Notes: generated by a model not told the origin, from the sequence alone. A DNA stretch of 64,000 bases from Halichondria panicea (GCF_963675165.1 NC_087390.1:62001-126000); one strand, 5' to 3'; positions 11,801 through 22,201 are shown, counted from the first letter of the stretch. Numbers and translations are program-made.

Positions 11801-12459
11801 CAAAAATAGTTGACATGGGATTAACGGTACTAAAGTTACAATCGTTCAAAGATGCTCATGTGACGCTAAGGTTAGCAGTATAAATATGTACTAGCCAACA
11901 ATACATGACATTACTAGCTCGGTTGATTACCCTACCATAGTCTCCAAAGGAATATGCGAGCACTGCCTTCAGCTCAGTATCAGTGAATATATCGTCCAGT
12001 ACTTGCGTGAGTGATGTTTGGTAGTAAGCCATGTCAGGATTGGTCCATGCCAACAAACCACTGGAGATCACAAGATTAGAACACCATCTTGGCAGCATCT
12101 TAAGCAACGCCATCGTGAGGGTGGAGCGGCGAAGACGCTTTAAAATGTCAAAGAATTTGCGAATAGCTTTGTCCTCTTGTGGAAATCTGTTGACCAGTGA
12201 TTCTACTAACTTGCCACGCCCAGCTGGAATGGGGAATTCCCTTTGATTGGCTCCACCCATTCCAAAGACGACAGTGTCGTACACAGAATCACATTCCTGC
12301 CATTCTACTCCAGAATCACAGAGCTGATCAACTAGTACTCTGCACAGTGTTCCCTCGGCCATCTCACCAACATAGTGGATGCCAACATCAAACTCGAAGC
12401 CTTTATCAATAAAAGTATGACAGCAACCACCGGCCTGATCATGCTGCTCCAACACTAGT

Positions 12460-12505
<46 letters not shown>

Positions 12506-13195
12506 GTGTGTGCGTGCGTGTGTGTGTGTGCGTGTGTGTGTGTGTGTGGTTGAAAATGAATAAATGAAATCACTTCAAGAGAACCTACTGCAACCTGCTA
12601 CAAGTAGAGATGTTGGTTGGGTACCTTCTTGCCAGCCTTGGCTAGTATGGCGGCCACTGAGAGTCCTCCAATGCCAGAGCCTATCACGATGGCATCCAGG
12701 GAAGCAGGTACACTGTCCAGGGAGAAACTCATTTTGATGACCTTATCTCTCTTCTTTTGGTCCAGCTCAATGGGGAGACCCTTCCTGCCCCTGTTATTAG
12801 TGCGGGGGACAGTCAGACAAGTCAATTATGCCGGTCATGAATAATTAAGAAGCATTTATACAAGCGTTCCAATCACATCGTCATAATTTATTATATTAAA
12901 CTAGTGCAACGAGATATATATTTTGCGTCGTATTTAAATACACGGACTACAGAGTATGTGCCCGGTATACAGCTAGTAGGTTGTACATAGGATTGACAGT
13001 GTGTTTTCAATATATCTATGCATGGTGACACAGTCACAGTGAGTCCCTCCCTTACCTTGCATAGCTCTTGAATGGGTTTGCTGGAGAGGTGGTGTCGGTG
13101 GAGGCGAGGACCCAGAACTGGGCACGCAGGTAACGGTAGATAAGGTACAAGAGAAGTGGAGCAGCCAACAAAACAACCCAAACCAATGGAGACAT
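8888..13195 (-). CDS. RETSAT: All-trans-retinol 13,14-reductase (retinol saturase)
   Basis: FAD-dependent ER-membrane oxidoreductase that saturates the 13,14 double bond of all-trans-retinol. Seven exons (13056-13195, 12625-12790, 11936-12461, 10284-10496, 9892-10166, 9323-9520, 8888-9229) join in frame to 619 residues; human RETSAT has about 610. An N-terminal hydrophobic segment ([19 protein letters not shown]) anchors it. The dinucleotide-binding motif is [20 protein letters not shown], followed by [27 protein letters not shown] and the C-terminal [18 protein letters not shown]. Intron 3 (10497-11935) is almost filled by tandem palindromic repeats. Intron 5 contains five copies of a 43-45 bp unit that includes the exon 6 acceptor. 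Exon 3 and exon 7 acceptors directly follow CA repeats. Confidence 0.96.
9503..9717. repeat. 43/45-bp minisatellite containing the RETSAT exon 6 3' splice site
   Basis: Five tandem copies of aggaacatgagg(ggga/ca)cctacgcatggtgggg..., in alternating 45- and 43-bp forms. On the gene strand each unit carries TGCGTAG/GT(C/G) followed by CTCATGTTCCTG, that is, the acceptor and the first codons of exon 6. Only the copy nearest the exon body (acceptor 9522/9521) continues into the conserved protein. Confidence 0.9.
10530..11865. repeat. Tandem array (about 4 units) of the palindromic repeat in RETSAT intron 3
   Basis: Units of about 345-355 bp (the first is shorter, about 280). Each runs from a C-rich spacer (ccccctccgtttaatcaat) through CTTTCAGCTGCCATAACTTG, GATTTTCTGAAAGCTTAGAA, an inner ACCATGGATTATAGCCCATG palindrome, TTCTAAGCTTTCAGAAAATC and ACTGTACTCAAGTTATGGCT. 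The last arm is the reverse complement of the first. The array ends with TTCAAAGATGCT, the same end motif seen in the single copy at 43.4 kb. Confidence 0.9.
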
Positions 13196-13566
13196 CTTGG
13201 AAGCTTTGGCTTGCAGCTAGAGGGGGCGTGGCTGGAACTCCACAAACAGTGACGTCACCACAAATTGAACTGGTGCTGCTTCGAGGTGTGCCCTATGTTA
13301 AAAATATTCAAGTTTCTTGTAAATAGATAGCCTCGATTCCAGGCCGCTCTTAGGCCTTGTGAAGGAGGCTAGTTAATAGACTGCTCTATAATAATAAATT
13401 ATTATTATATTGATCACATTAGAACACAACAAACCAACAGAAAAGAGAATTTTTCAGTTCAGTAAATTAATATTTGCAAAACAAATGGAACACTCGATTC
13501 ATCAATCAACTGCAGAGAAGAGTCATTATTAACACAAACATGATTATTCCCCACACACCATCAGGG
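13196..13566. other. Intergenic, RETSAT 5' side to p23 3' end
   Basis: 371 bp with no ORF, RNA gene or repeat that I can support. The part next to 13195 should hold the RETSAT promoter, and the part near 13567 the p23 3'UTR (on the minus strand). Confidence 0.5.
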
Positions 13567-14557
13567 TCAGGACTCCAGGTCAGGGATGTCCTGGTCATCA
13601 CTGTCACTGTCACTCTCAAGCTCCTGTAGGCAGTATTACAGCAGTGTTATCATGACAATCATGGTAACTTACATCCACATTTCCCAGGTCTGGTCCTCCT
13701 GGTCCTCCCATTCCACCTAGTCCACTGAGTCCACCCATACCTCCCATGCCGCCCATTCCAGGCATGCCTCCCATACCTCCCATACCTCCCATGCCGCCCA
13801 TTCCTCCCATCTGTTGCATCAACTGCAAGGGAGAGCCATCACACGGTACCATAACCTCAATGTGTGTGTGTTGTGTGTACTTTGCTCAGGTCGTTATTTT
13901 CACCAGCAGGTTCTTCTGGTTCAGAGCCACTCTCGTCCTCATCCTTCCATCTACCAAAGTCTGTTTGAATGTACAAAGGCTGGAGGAGGGAGGGGGTCAA
14001 AATATTAAGTATAAGTTACAATAGCTACCTTGGTTTTGGCAGCAATTAGTCGCGGCCAGTACGGCCCACTCTCTTTCTTCTTAATGACCAGGAATAGTCC
14101 CCTACCACTCTTCTTCTGTTTGGACTCCTACAGTGTGTGGGAGGGGGGTAGGGGTGTACATTTCAACACTTTTATGTGGGTGGTTGGGTGAACTCACTTC
14201 AGGATCAACTTCTCCAAACAGCTCCAACTCCACACAGTACTGTTTGCCCTCAGAGCCACCATCACCTGAGAATTTCAGCACTTTTTCATCCAGGGTGTAT
14301 TTTTCATTTCTGATGTCCGTCAGTTCGATTGTTAGGAGGACGGTATCAGCTCTTTGTGCCCATTTGATGGTGGGATGAAGAGTACTGCAGAGGGAAGACA
14401 CATACGTGCAGTCAACCAGACCACATGGTCGCTTCTAATAGGAGCGCACCTTCAACATGCAAACTGAACACACGCTACACATATTGGCCAGTGTTGACTG
14501 ACAATGAGAAACATATACTCGTCTTGTAGCATGCAAAGCTCACCTATTTTGACTCAT
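13567..14557 (-). CDS. PTGES3: Hsp90 co-chaperone p23 / prostaglandin E synthase 3
   Basis: CS-domain co-chaperone that binds ATP-bound Hsp90 and stabilises the closed state. Six exons (14544-14557, 14198-14384, 14029-14127, 13881-13979, 13673-13822, 13567-13623) join in frame to 201 residues. The CS domain reads STLHPTIKWAQRADTVLLTI, then LDEKVLKFSG, then GRGLFLVIKKKESGPYWPRL. It is followed by the p23 signature DFGRWKDEDE and an acidic end (DELESDSDSDDQDIPDLES). Unusual: between them, after LSKLMQQ, lies a tail of about 45 residues of MGG/GGM/GGL repeats absent from human p23, recalling the GGM tail of Hsp60. The exon 4 acceptor CTCCAG at 13981/13980 was chosen because it alone keeps frame into TDFGRW. 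Confidence 0.93.
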
Positions 14558-14821
14558 GTTAGCAGCTCCTTTGTCCAAAATATAATACAGAAACACTTTC
14601 TAAAATACAAGCTCAGCAACTTTGTATTTCCCAAATTTTTCCTAACTTAATAAGAATTAAAGTTCAGTTTCAATGCAAACTAATGATTTTTAAATCTGGA
14701 CAAAATGCACAATAATGATGACAAATGATGACTTTCTAGTGATTGACACGTTAATACTATAGCATGATAATTTGATAATTTGACTGATTGAGGATCTGAT
14801 AAATTGTTTAGTTCTATAGCT

Positions 14822-15271
14822 TTATAGGTCGTCGTGAAGTGATTCGTACGGTCTGTGCCCCTTAATGCGACTGAATCTCCTGTAAAGGTAGAAGCCAAGA
14901 GGCAGTGCTGCCAGTATAGTGATGGCTAACAGGAACATGGTGAGCCCCACACCTAAGGCCACTCGAGCGTGAATACTGGCCGAAGGGTCAGTGGAGGGTG
15001 TGGGTGTGGAGGGTGTGACTGGTGTGGAGCTGGGGGTGGAGGATGGGACCAGTGTGAACGGTGAAAGCGTGGGTATGGTAGACGAGAAACTTGTGGGCGT
15101 TAGAGAGAGACTGGGAATTGATGAAGCAGTCATATTGGGTCCAAAAACAGTTATGTTCATAGCTGGCGTAGACATGACCATTGTGGTAGTGTCTACAGTC
15201 TTGACAGGTGTCAGAGAGGCAGAGAGGACCAAAGCTAGAGACAAACTTTTGAGAAACATTGCTCCTTTCAT
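14822..15271 (-). CDS. Mucin-like single-pass membrane protein, intronless, function unknown
   Basis: Single-exon ORF. I favour the ATG at 15271 (MKGAMFLKSLSLALVLSASL, a good signal peptide); an in-frame ATG lies at 15295. After the signal come about 80 residues rich in Ser/Thr/Pro with N-glycosylation sites (NIT, NMT), then a transmembrane segment (VALGVGLTMFLLAITILAAL) and a basic cytoplasmic tail ending RRFSRIKGHRPYESLHDDL. The layout is a type I mucin-like surface protein of about 149 residues. No enzymatic or adhesion domain is visible. It faces a second protein of the same build, starting 187 bp away on the other strand. The low-complexity ectodomain will not support homology claims; the tail is the most useful search query. 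Confidence 0.7.
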   Translation of the reverse strand: MKGAMFLKSLSLALVLSASLTPVKTVDTTTMVMSTPAMNITVFGPNMTASSIPSLSLTPTSFSSTIPTLSPFTLVPSSTPSSTPVTPSTPTPSTDPSASIHARVALGVGLTMFLLAITILAALPLGFYLYRRFSRIKGHRPYESLHDDL

Positions 15272-15457
15272 TCTCTGTCTTGTTTTAGTTAACATTGAAT
15301 GTGATATCTGTTCAGCAAGGGAATTCCCCAGAGAGGTACCAAGAGATCACTATAGGGATTTCCCAGTGACGTCATTAGACCAACAAGAGGGGTGTGACCC
15401 ACTCCTCCATATTGTTGATGCCACGCCCCTTTCTATAAAGAAAGCTAAGAGACTGAC
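15272..15457. promoter_or_regulatory. Shared promoter of the divergent mucin-like pair
   Basis: About 186 bp separate the two start codons, so both single-exon genes must be driven from here. It contains TGACGTCA at about 15367-15374, a perfect CRE/ATF palindrome, and a TATAAA-like tctataaag at about 15432-15440, 18 bp upstream of the plus-strand ATG. Confidence 0.55.
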
Positions 15458-16201
15458 ATGATGATGATGAAGTTGTTGTTGACTAGCGCAGTGATCCTAG
15501 TGCTGACAGTGGCCAGTATCCATGGAGACCCACCAGCAGAGGTTGCTACCCTAACAGTCAGTTCTTCTGTTACATTTAATTCCACTGAGACCAGCACCAG
15601 CACCAGCTCCAGCACCAGTGCTAGTCCTAGTGCTAGTGGTACACCCACCCATGTCCCTATATCCACCACTAGTGTTACAGCCACCCCTCTACCGTTAGTA
15701 TCAAGCAGTAGTGTGAATGCAACTACAGCCACGAAACAACTCAATGCTACCTCTTCTATCCTGGCTAATGCTACTACCTCCATCCTGGCTAATGCTACTA
15801 CCTCCATCCTGGCTAATGCTACTACCTCACTGCTGATGAGTACTACTCCCTCACCTGTCAACACTACGAATATGTCCAGGACCTTCATCCCTCATACGAA
15901 TACTCCTACAATCTCTCTCAATGTCTCATCCCCACCCACGCACACCTCCTCACAGTATCACGCCCCCACAACATCCACCCACTCATCTGGACCCATCACT
16001 CCCACTCCATGTGCCAACGTTGGTAAAGAGTGCACCACATCCCTGGCCATTGCAGTGGGTGTGTCTATACCTGGTACTGCTATAGTCACATTCTTCATCA
16101 CCAGTCTTGCATGCCTCTGTTGTCAGAAAGTCAAGAAGAAGAGATCATATATCAGACTAGCTCCTACCGTGTACTTTGATGATGACGAAGACCAAGATTA
16201 A
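15458..16201 (+). CDS. Mucin-like single-pass membrane protein, intronless, function unknown
   Basis: Single-exon ORF of 247 residues. Signal peptide MMMMKLLLTSAVILVLTVAS ending near IHGDPP, then about 160 residues of Ser/Thr/Pro-rich sequence with many N-x-S/T sites. This includes a 24-bp tandem repeat encoding LANATTSI (about 15750-15830) and one CANVGKEC pair just outside the membrane. A transmembrane helix (IAVGVSIPGTAIVTFFITSL) leads to a cysteine-rich and basic stop (CLCCQKVKKKRSY) and an acidic tail, APTVYFDDDEDQD. It is built like its divergent neighbour but has no evident sequence identity with it. A polyadenylation-like AATAAA occurs near 16288. Confidence 0.75.
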   Translation: MMMMKLLLTSAVILVLTVASIHGDPPAEVATLTVSSSVTFNSTETSTSTSSSTSASPSASGTPTHVPISTTSVTATPLPLVSSSSVNATTATKQLNATSSILANATTSILANATTSILANATTSLLMSTTPSPVNTTNMSRTFIPHTNTPTISLNVSSPPTHTSSQYHAPTTSTHSSGPITPTPCANVGKECTTSLAIAVGVSIPGTAIVTFFITSLACLCCQKVKKKRSYIRLAPTVYFDDDEDQD

Positions 16202-16405
16202 CTATAATAATAATTGAACTAGCTGGAACACATTACTTGTACTTTAAGCTGCAAATTGATAATAGTTATTTTTTATTGAAGATTGCAATAATAAAGTGAG
16301 TGCAACGGGATACAGGTGGTGATGTAAACACAGCAGCTATATAAATAATTATACAGTTCATAATTAAATACACACAGTTTGGCAGTAGCTGATAATAATT
16401 ATGAG

Positions 16406-17188
16406 TCAGTACTTGTTAATGCCAAACAATCTGAACTTGTGCAGTAGAGGCAGCTTGGGAATAACCCCGATCATGAGTACAGTCATGTTGACGATGGTAT
16501 GAGGGGTGTTCCCAGCAGTGAACACACTAGCCAGAGTAAACCTGTGTATACAGATAATCAGTGAAGGGTACACTGATGACTCAGCTATAAATCACTAATC
16601 TAAACACACATAATTGTTGTTGCAACACCAAAGAGCTACTGTACTGAACATATTTGCTTTGAAATAGGACATTTCTAACACAAGTTATGGCCTCTTAAAC
16701 TTAGCTACGAGATGAATTGTGTCTTACAGGACAACAGGTACAGAGGTCAGGAAGATCCTAGTGGAAGTGAGTTGGTCTCCATCATCAATCTGCTCCCAGT
16801 TGGTGAGACGTCGTGAGTCACTCTGGTCCCCCGTGGCATAGGGAGTGCCCTTCAGATAATGGAACATGATGTACATAACCTGAGTCGAGGGAAGGGGGTC
16901 AATTAGGGGGCGTGGCATACTAACAAGTGTCTACCACACACTCCATGTATATACGGGGGAGTGGCATATAATACCTCTATAACCCCCCCACACACACATC
17001 ACACACACTCACACACTCACCACATTGTGTATGACATGTGTTAGGGTCCAGGCCATGGCAGTAGTGAGAAATGGCATACTCAGAATGGAGTAGTGAAGTA
17101 TAGCCACTCCTGTGATGTAGCCCGCCCACATGCCCTTACTGTTGAGCCAGTACTGGTTAGGGTTGATTGACCCAGTCACTAAATGCAT
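16406..17188 (-). CDS. ORMDL: ORMDL sphingolipid biosynthesis regulator
   Basis: ER membrane protein that inhibits serine palmitoyltransferase in response to ceramide. Three exons (17021-17188, 16728-16879, 16406-16541) join in frame to 151 residues; vertebrate ORMDL1-3 have 153. Hallmarks are INPNQYWLNSKGMWAGYI, WTLTHVIHNV, MFHYLKGTPYATGDQ, LTNWEQIDDG, RIFLTSVPVVL and the invariant C-terminal IPKLPLLHKFRLFGINKY. The ATG at 17188 gives MHLVTGSINPNQ, matching the family N-terminus. A possible decayed fragment of the palindromic repeat (ACACAAGTTATGGCC near 16680) lies in intron 2. Which vertebrate paralogue it corresponds to cannot be told. Confidence 0.96.
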
Positions 17189-17341
17189 CACTTCTTTTCT
17201 TCTTGGAAGAGATACGTATTACTTTGAAACAATGTTTATTTTAGTTGCTAACTTAACTTACCATAAAAATGTTTTCTCCAATAACCCTTTCCTTGCCATT
17301 CGTGAAATCTGGAACAGGAGCGTCTTTAGGTCGATCAATTA

Positions 17342-18449
17342 GTGTGGATCCGGCCTCACCACGCCTCCATGTCATTCTATTAGTCTAGATCCGGCTAGCA
17401 ATTCTAGCTGGGACTCCCAGTTCTAGCTCCTTTTGTTTAGCGTGTCAGAGACTGGGAGAAGATGATTGGCACTCCCTGGCTCCTTTGGATGTACAGCTGT
17501 CCAGATCCCTAGAACATACCCTCCATTCTGACGAGTTATCAGTGCATAGGGTGCTTACTAGATTCTTGCCAGCCAGTACAGTTCAAGCTACACACAGCAC
17601 CGCTCAACTATTCTCTACCCCATTATCTAGCTAAATCTGGTCCAACTAGACAGCAGACACAGCTAGTTAATTCAGTAAAGCCAGGGGTAGCCCTACTTCT
17701 ACGGTTGTTCAGTACCCACGGTAACAATTCCTCTGGGCTGGGCTAACTAGTTGAGCCACGCCTCCCAATTCTCAAGGCTAGGTACATGTCTCTGTCTAGC
17801 TGCTTCTTCAGCTTCTTGCTCAGTTTTGTGGCTTAGAGAAAGGCCAGCTACTCAGGGGGAAGAGTCCAGATGAAAGTCTGGCAGCCAGGTGACGTCCAAA
17901 CGGTCAGTTATTCTTTCCACCAACTTTTTAATCTAGTCTAGTCCTGCTTGCACTGCTACTACTACTGCTGCCTACTGCTGCTACTCTTCCTAGCTAGTCA
18001 AAGGTTTCTTTTTTTTTTTTTTTTTTTTTTATAACTACATATGCACAAAGAGACATCAAAGCTTACATCAAAGGACACAGATTTTTAGCCTACTTGACTG
18101 ATAAGGCGGTTACCTAGACTACAGTTTGTTTGTCAGGGAGGAGCTCACATACAACTTCATCTAATTCATCATAACGATTCCTTACCCATTGTTGTAATTT
18201 CTACAACAGATTGCCAAGGAAAGAGATAAACCGAGTTTGATTGAAATAATTATGTGCTCGAACAAAGGCCGCACAAAGCTAGCTTGTTTCTATTACAAGC
18301 CGAGGGCTATCTGTTACCAATTATTAATTTCATTTTTATCAGGAAGCGTATAAATCAAATAAATACGGGACACATCTTTGGAACACACAAAAAGAACAAA
18401 AATAAATTCACTAATAGCAGGATTGAATTGGACTAGTTTAGTTTCATTA
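17342..18449. other. Gene-empty kilobase with a T20 tract
   Basis: No supportable gene or long ORF. It contains a run of about 20 T at 18009-18030; the part near 17940-17990 has a degenerate CTGCTACTACTGCTG repeat. The T tract could be the poly-A tail of a minus-strand retroposed sequence lying at about 18031-18250, but no SINE or tRNA-like promoter could be recognised. Confidence 0.4.
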
Positions 18450-21172
18450 TCACATTCCCATTCCGCCCATTCCACCCATTCCGCCCATGCCGCCTCCCAT
18501 TCCACCTCCAGGAGCAGCTGCTTCCTCTTTAGGCATGTCAGTGACAACCACTTCAGCTGTAGTGAGGAGAGAGGCTACTCCAGCAGCGTCTTGGAGGGCA
18601 GAGCGGACCACCTTAGTGGGGTCAATGATACCTGCACACACAGAGGGGCAACCATTGTGATCATAATTATACCACCACATAAATCATACCTAATAAAAAA
18701 CTAAAATGCAACTTATCACAGAATTTGCATCTAGAAAGGCCACCCACAACACACACACACCCACACACACAACACACTACACACACTCACACCCACACAC
18801 ACAACACATGCACACACACACTCACACCCACAACACACTCACCCACACACACACACTCACACCCACAACACACCACACACACACACTCACACCCACAACA
18901 CACTCACACACGACACACCACAGCTCACCCTGTTCCATCATGTCCACATAGATTCCCTTGAGAGCATCGTAACCAAAGCTAACACTGGGAGAGCTCATGA
19001 TCTTCTCTATGACGGGGGCGGGGTCAGCGCCAGTATTCTTGACAATGGTACTGCATGGCGTGCGGAGGGTCTTGCGTATGATCTCCACACCAACCTGCTG
19101 ATCAGATGTTTCCATCTTCAGCTCCTCTATCGCCTTCAGACATCTAAACAGTATTACTTGTATTTCCTGATATCATATGTCATGTGATAGTCACCTGAGC
19201 AATGCCACGCCTCCTCCTGGTACAATACCCTCCTCCACGGCAGCTCTGGTGGCGTTGAGAGCATCAGTGACACGATCCTTCTTCTCACTCACTTCCACAT
19301 CACTAGAGCCACCAATCTACAGCCAGCAAGACAGCGATGTGGACACACATGCTACACAGCTAGTATTCCTTTTAGGCCTACAAAATTTGCTAGCATAGGA
19401 ACTAGCAAATTACTAGCAAAATGGGCTCTCAAATGTAGCAAAATGCACTGGACCTGTCACCTTAAGCACCGCCACTCCATCTGATAACTTGGCCAATCGT
19501 TCCTCCAACTTCTCTCTCTCATAATCTGATGTAGTGTTGGTTATCTCATCTTTGATCTGCTCAATACGCTCTGAGATGGACTTCTCGTCCCCTTTTCCCT
19601 TGAGGATCAACGTGTCGTCCTTTGTTATCAAGACCTCTGCGGCCTCTCCCATATTACTCAATACAGCATCCTCCAGTTTGACCTCAATAGCATCGTCCCC
19701 AAACACTATACCTCCCGTAGCAGCTGCCATATCGTGAAGCTGGTTCTTGCGATTGTCCCCAAACCCTGGAGCCTTCACTGCAGCAACTTGGAGGCCAACC
19801 TTAAGCCTGTAATAGAATAGCAGTACAGTGATGCAATAGATGGGTAGGTAACGGCTAATAATTCGCAACACATACGACGAAGGTAGGCACATTCATAGCT
19901 GCTGCTATATACCTGTTAATAACGAGAGTGGTGAGAGCTTCACCGTCCACATCCTCGGCAATAATGAGGAGAGGTCTCCTCTGAGCATTAGCCATCTCCA
20001 GCACTGGCAGTATGGACTGCATGCTAGACACCTTCTTCTCACAGAACAAAATCAGGGCATTCTCAAACTCAACCTTGCTACCTGAAAAAAATTTGTAATT
20101 ATTTAAAATTGATGAATTAAATGTATTTTTTATTGCAATCATTTATACCTTTGGGAGAGTTGATGAAGTATGGAGATATAAACCCTCTGTCAAACTTCAT
20201 TCCCTCAATGAGTTCCAGCTCATCAACGAGTGTCTTGCCATCCTTGACAGTGATGACTCCATTTTTGCCAACCTTCTTCATGGCCGTGGAGATGAGGTTG
20301 CCGATATCACGATCACCATTGGCTGATATGGTAGCCACCTGAACAAAGGCCACTCAGTAACAAGGGTACATAGTTATTACCATCTACCTGTGCAATCTCC
20401 TCTGGTGTGGTGACAGGCTTGGACATATTCCTGAGAGCTTCTATTACAGCAGTTGTGGCCGCCATTACTCCAGTCCTAACCTCGTGTGGGTTGCAACCTT
20501 TAGACGTCATCTCAAAACCTTCACGAGCAATTGACCTGGGGACATGAATTCAACACTTGTGTATGTGATGCCACCACATCTAGTAACACAACAATAGACT
20601 ATCTGTAAGAACAAAGGTTTTCAATAGTTCCCTCTGTAACCACAGTGTCTTCCTGTGTCCACACAGCTCATGATAAGCCCCATCACTCACTCACCTGGCT
20701 AGGACAGTAGCCGTGGTGGTGCCATCTCCAGCTTCATCGTTTGTATTGCTGGCCACATCTTGAACCAGCTTAGCTCCAATATTCTGATATTTATCCTCTA
20801 GTTCAATCCCCTTGGCAACCGTGACACCATCTTTAGTGATCTTAGGACTGCCCCATGATTTCTCAAGGATCACATTGCGACCCTATAAAAGCATTATTGT
20901 TAATTACTCTGGCCAATTAGGTATTTAATAAGATGCTTGGATATAATGAAATTAATCGCCAGTATATATATATATATATATATATACTGAACCCCTACCT
21001 TGGGTCCCATGGTGACGGCTACAGCATCGGCGAGGATATCCACACCCTTGAGCATGGCAATGCGTGCCTCCGCTCCAAACCTGATATCCTTGGCATAATG
21101 CCTGGCTCCAGTGACTGGTCTCAGGGAGATGAGTCTCCTCATATGGCTACCAGCTCTCACTGCTCTCAACAT
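18450..21172 (-). CDS. HSPD1: Mitochondrial chaperonin Hsp60
   Basis: Group I chaperonin of the mitochondrial matrix, working with the Hsp10 encoded head-to-head. Nine exons (20999-21172, 20695-20882, 20388-20535, 20149-20338, 19913-20081, 19461-19806, 19195-19316, 18929-19143, 18450-18631) give 577 residues; human has 573. An Arg-rich targeting leader runs to about [10 protein letters not shown]. Next come AVTMGPKGRNV, the ATPase loop [14 protein letters not shown], the apical-domain sequence [28 protein letters not shown] and the GGM-repeat tail ([19 protein letters not shown]). Intron 8 (about 18632-18928) is mostly CA microsatellite, and intron 1 has a (TA)n tract. Confidence 0.98.
18735..18915. 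repeat. Degenerate CA/CACACTCACACC microsatellite in HSPD1 intron 8
   Basis: About 180 bp of interrupted CA repeats with a higher-order pattern of cacactcacacccacaa blocks. It directly precedes (on the plus strand) the exon 8 donor at 18928. Confidence 0.85.
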
Positions 21173-21590
21173 GATGACTAGTACTGAGGGAGGGAGGTGC
21201 TACATAATACCATAGATCTATGAGTATACTGCACATGCAGACTAGTCAGGACACACCATAAGCAGGGCAGAGTATCGTGTGTGGTGTGTAGGAGACATTG
21301 CCATGCAAACTGACCTGATAATTGCAGAGAAAGGTTGCTTCAAGATCAAGACTTCTTTAATGCACTCCACGTGGATCTGATGCAAGAGGACATGCGCAAA
21401 AACACGTGGAGTGGGGCTTCTAGAAGTCTTCCTTCTTTCCTTTTGTTCCTCCAATTCATTTTACAACACCCAAGTCTATCCACTGCGCATGCGCTAAGTC
21501 CTCCACCACGTGTACCTGGGAAGCCATTCAAGTCAATAAAGACATCTCTGACAAGTATTTTCATCTCTCATCACACTCAGTTCATTGATT
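21173..21590. promoter_or_regulatory. Bidirectional HSPD1/HSPE1 promoter with NRF-1-like and heat-shock-element-like motifs
   Basis: 418 bp between the two start codons. It contains a perfect NRF-1-type palindrome TGCGCATGCGC at 21484-21494, an HSE-like core TTCTAGAA at 21418-21425 followed by GTCTTCC (one base off ideal spacing), and two ACGTG-core E-box-like sites (near 21402 and 21509). The linked, divergent Hsp60/Hsp10 arrangement with heat inducibility is known from other animals; here it is inferred from motifs only. Confidence 0.65.
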
Positions 21591-22201
21591 ATGGTGAGTA
21601 TTGCTCTGTGTAGTGCACGCTGTACTCCCCCCCTCACATGCAGGCCGCGTTCAGAGCATTCAGACCACTGATGGACCGTGTTCTAGTGCAGAGAGTGGCT
21701 GCAGAGACAGTGAGTCACACTAGTGTGTTAGTAAGCACAACCTTGTAGTAGGCTGTAATATTATGTCCTGAGTATATGCACTACAACACTTGTTCTGTGA
21801 TGGCTATATACAGAAAACCAAGAGCGGGTTGTTCATACCTGAGAAGGCACAGGACAAGGTCAACGTGGCCACCGTGATAGCAATAGGTCCGGGGAGGATT
21901 GCAGAGGTACTCACTGTTGCAATGTCTCAATGGCCACTCTTATCCCCCTCCCTCTAGGATGGTGGCGAGCGCCCTGTGGTAGTCAAGGTGGGGGAGAAGG
22001 TCCTAGTACCAGAGTATGGGGGGACAAAGGTCAACTTTGAAGATACGGTACGAGTTTATATAGTAATCATTTGATTGCTTAGAGTATACGTTAATTGGTA
22101 GCATGTGTGTGTTCAACCATATCATCACTGTTATCATCTCCTCTCTGTAGGATTATATGCTGTTCAGAGATGGAGATATTCTGGGTGTCATGGACAGTTA
22201 G
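21591..22201 (+). CDS. HSPE1: Mitochondrial co-chaperonin Hsp10
   Basis: Lid of the Hsp60 chaperonin. Five exons: 21591-21593 (only the ATG), 21644-21709, 21814-21906, 21958-22047 and 22151-22201, together 100 residues. The sequence runs M-AAFRAFRPLMDRVLVQRVA, the mobile loop ETKTKSGLFIPE, VATVIAIGPGR, VKVGEKVLVPEYGGTKV and the end DYMLFRDGDILGVMDS, typical of animal Hsp10. An initiator codon alone in exon 1 is unusual but fits a GTGAGT donor straight after it. It shares a promoter with HSPD1. The stop is TAG at 22199-22201, converging on citrate synthase. Confidence 0.97.

Noticed and set aside
15400-15900. Minus-strand ORF opposite the plus mucin-like gene (15445-15888)
   Set aside because: Antisense shadow of a low-complexity coding region; no signal peptide or family, and the plus strand has the complete type I membrane layout.
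17340-17760. Possible decayed coding or transposon fragment near 17.45-17.6 kb
   Set aside because: Composition looked gene-like at first, but no frame stays open and no domain could be read; left as unexplained.
18031-18250. SINE or processed pseudogene upstream of the T20 tract
   Set aside because: The poly-T suggests a minus-strand tail, but no A/B boxes, parent gene or flanking duplication could be recognised.
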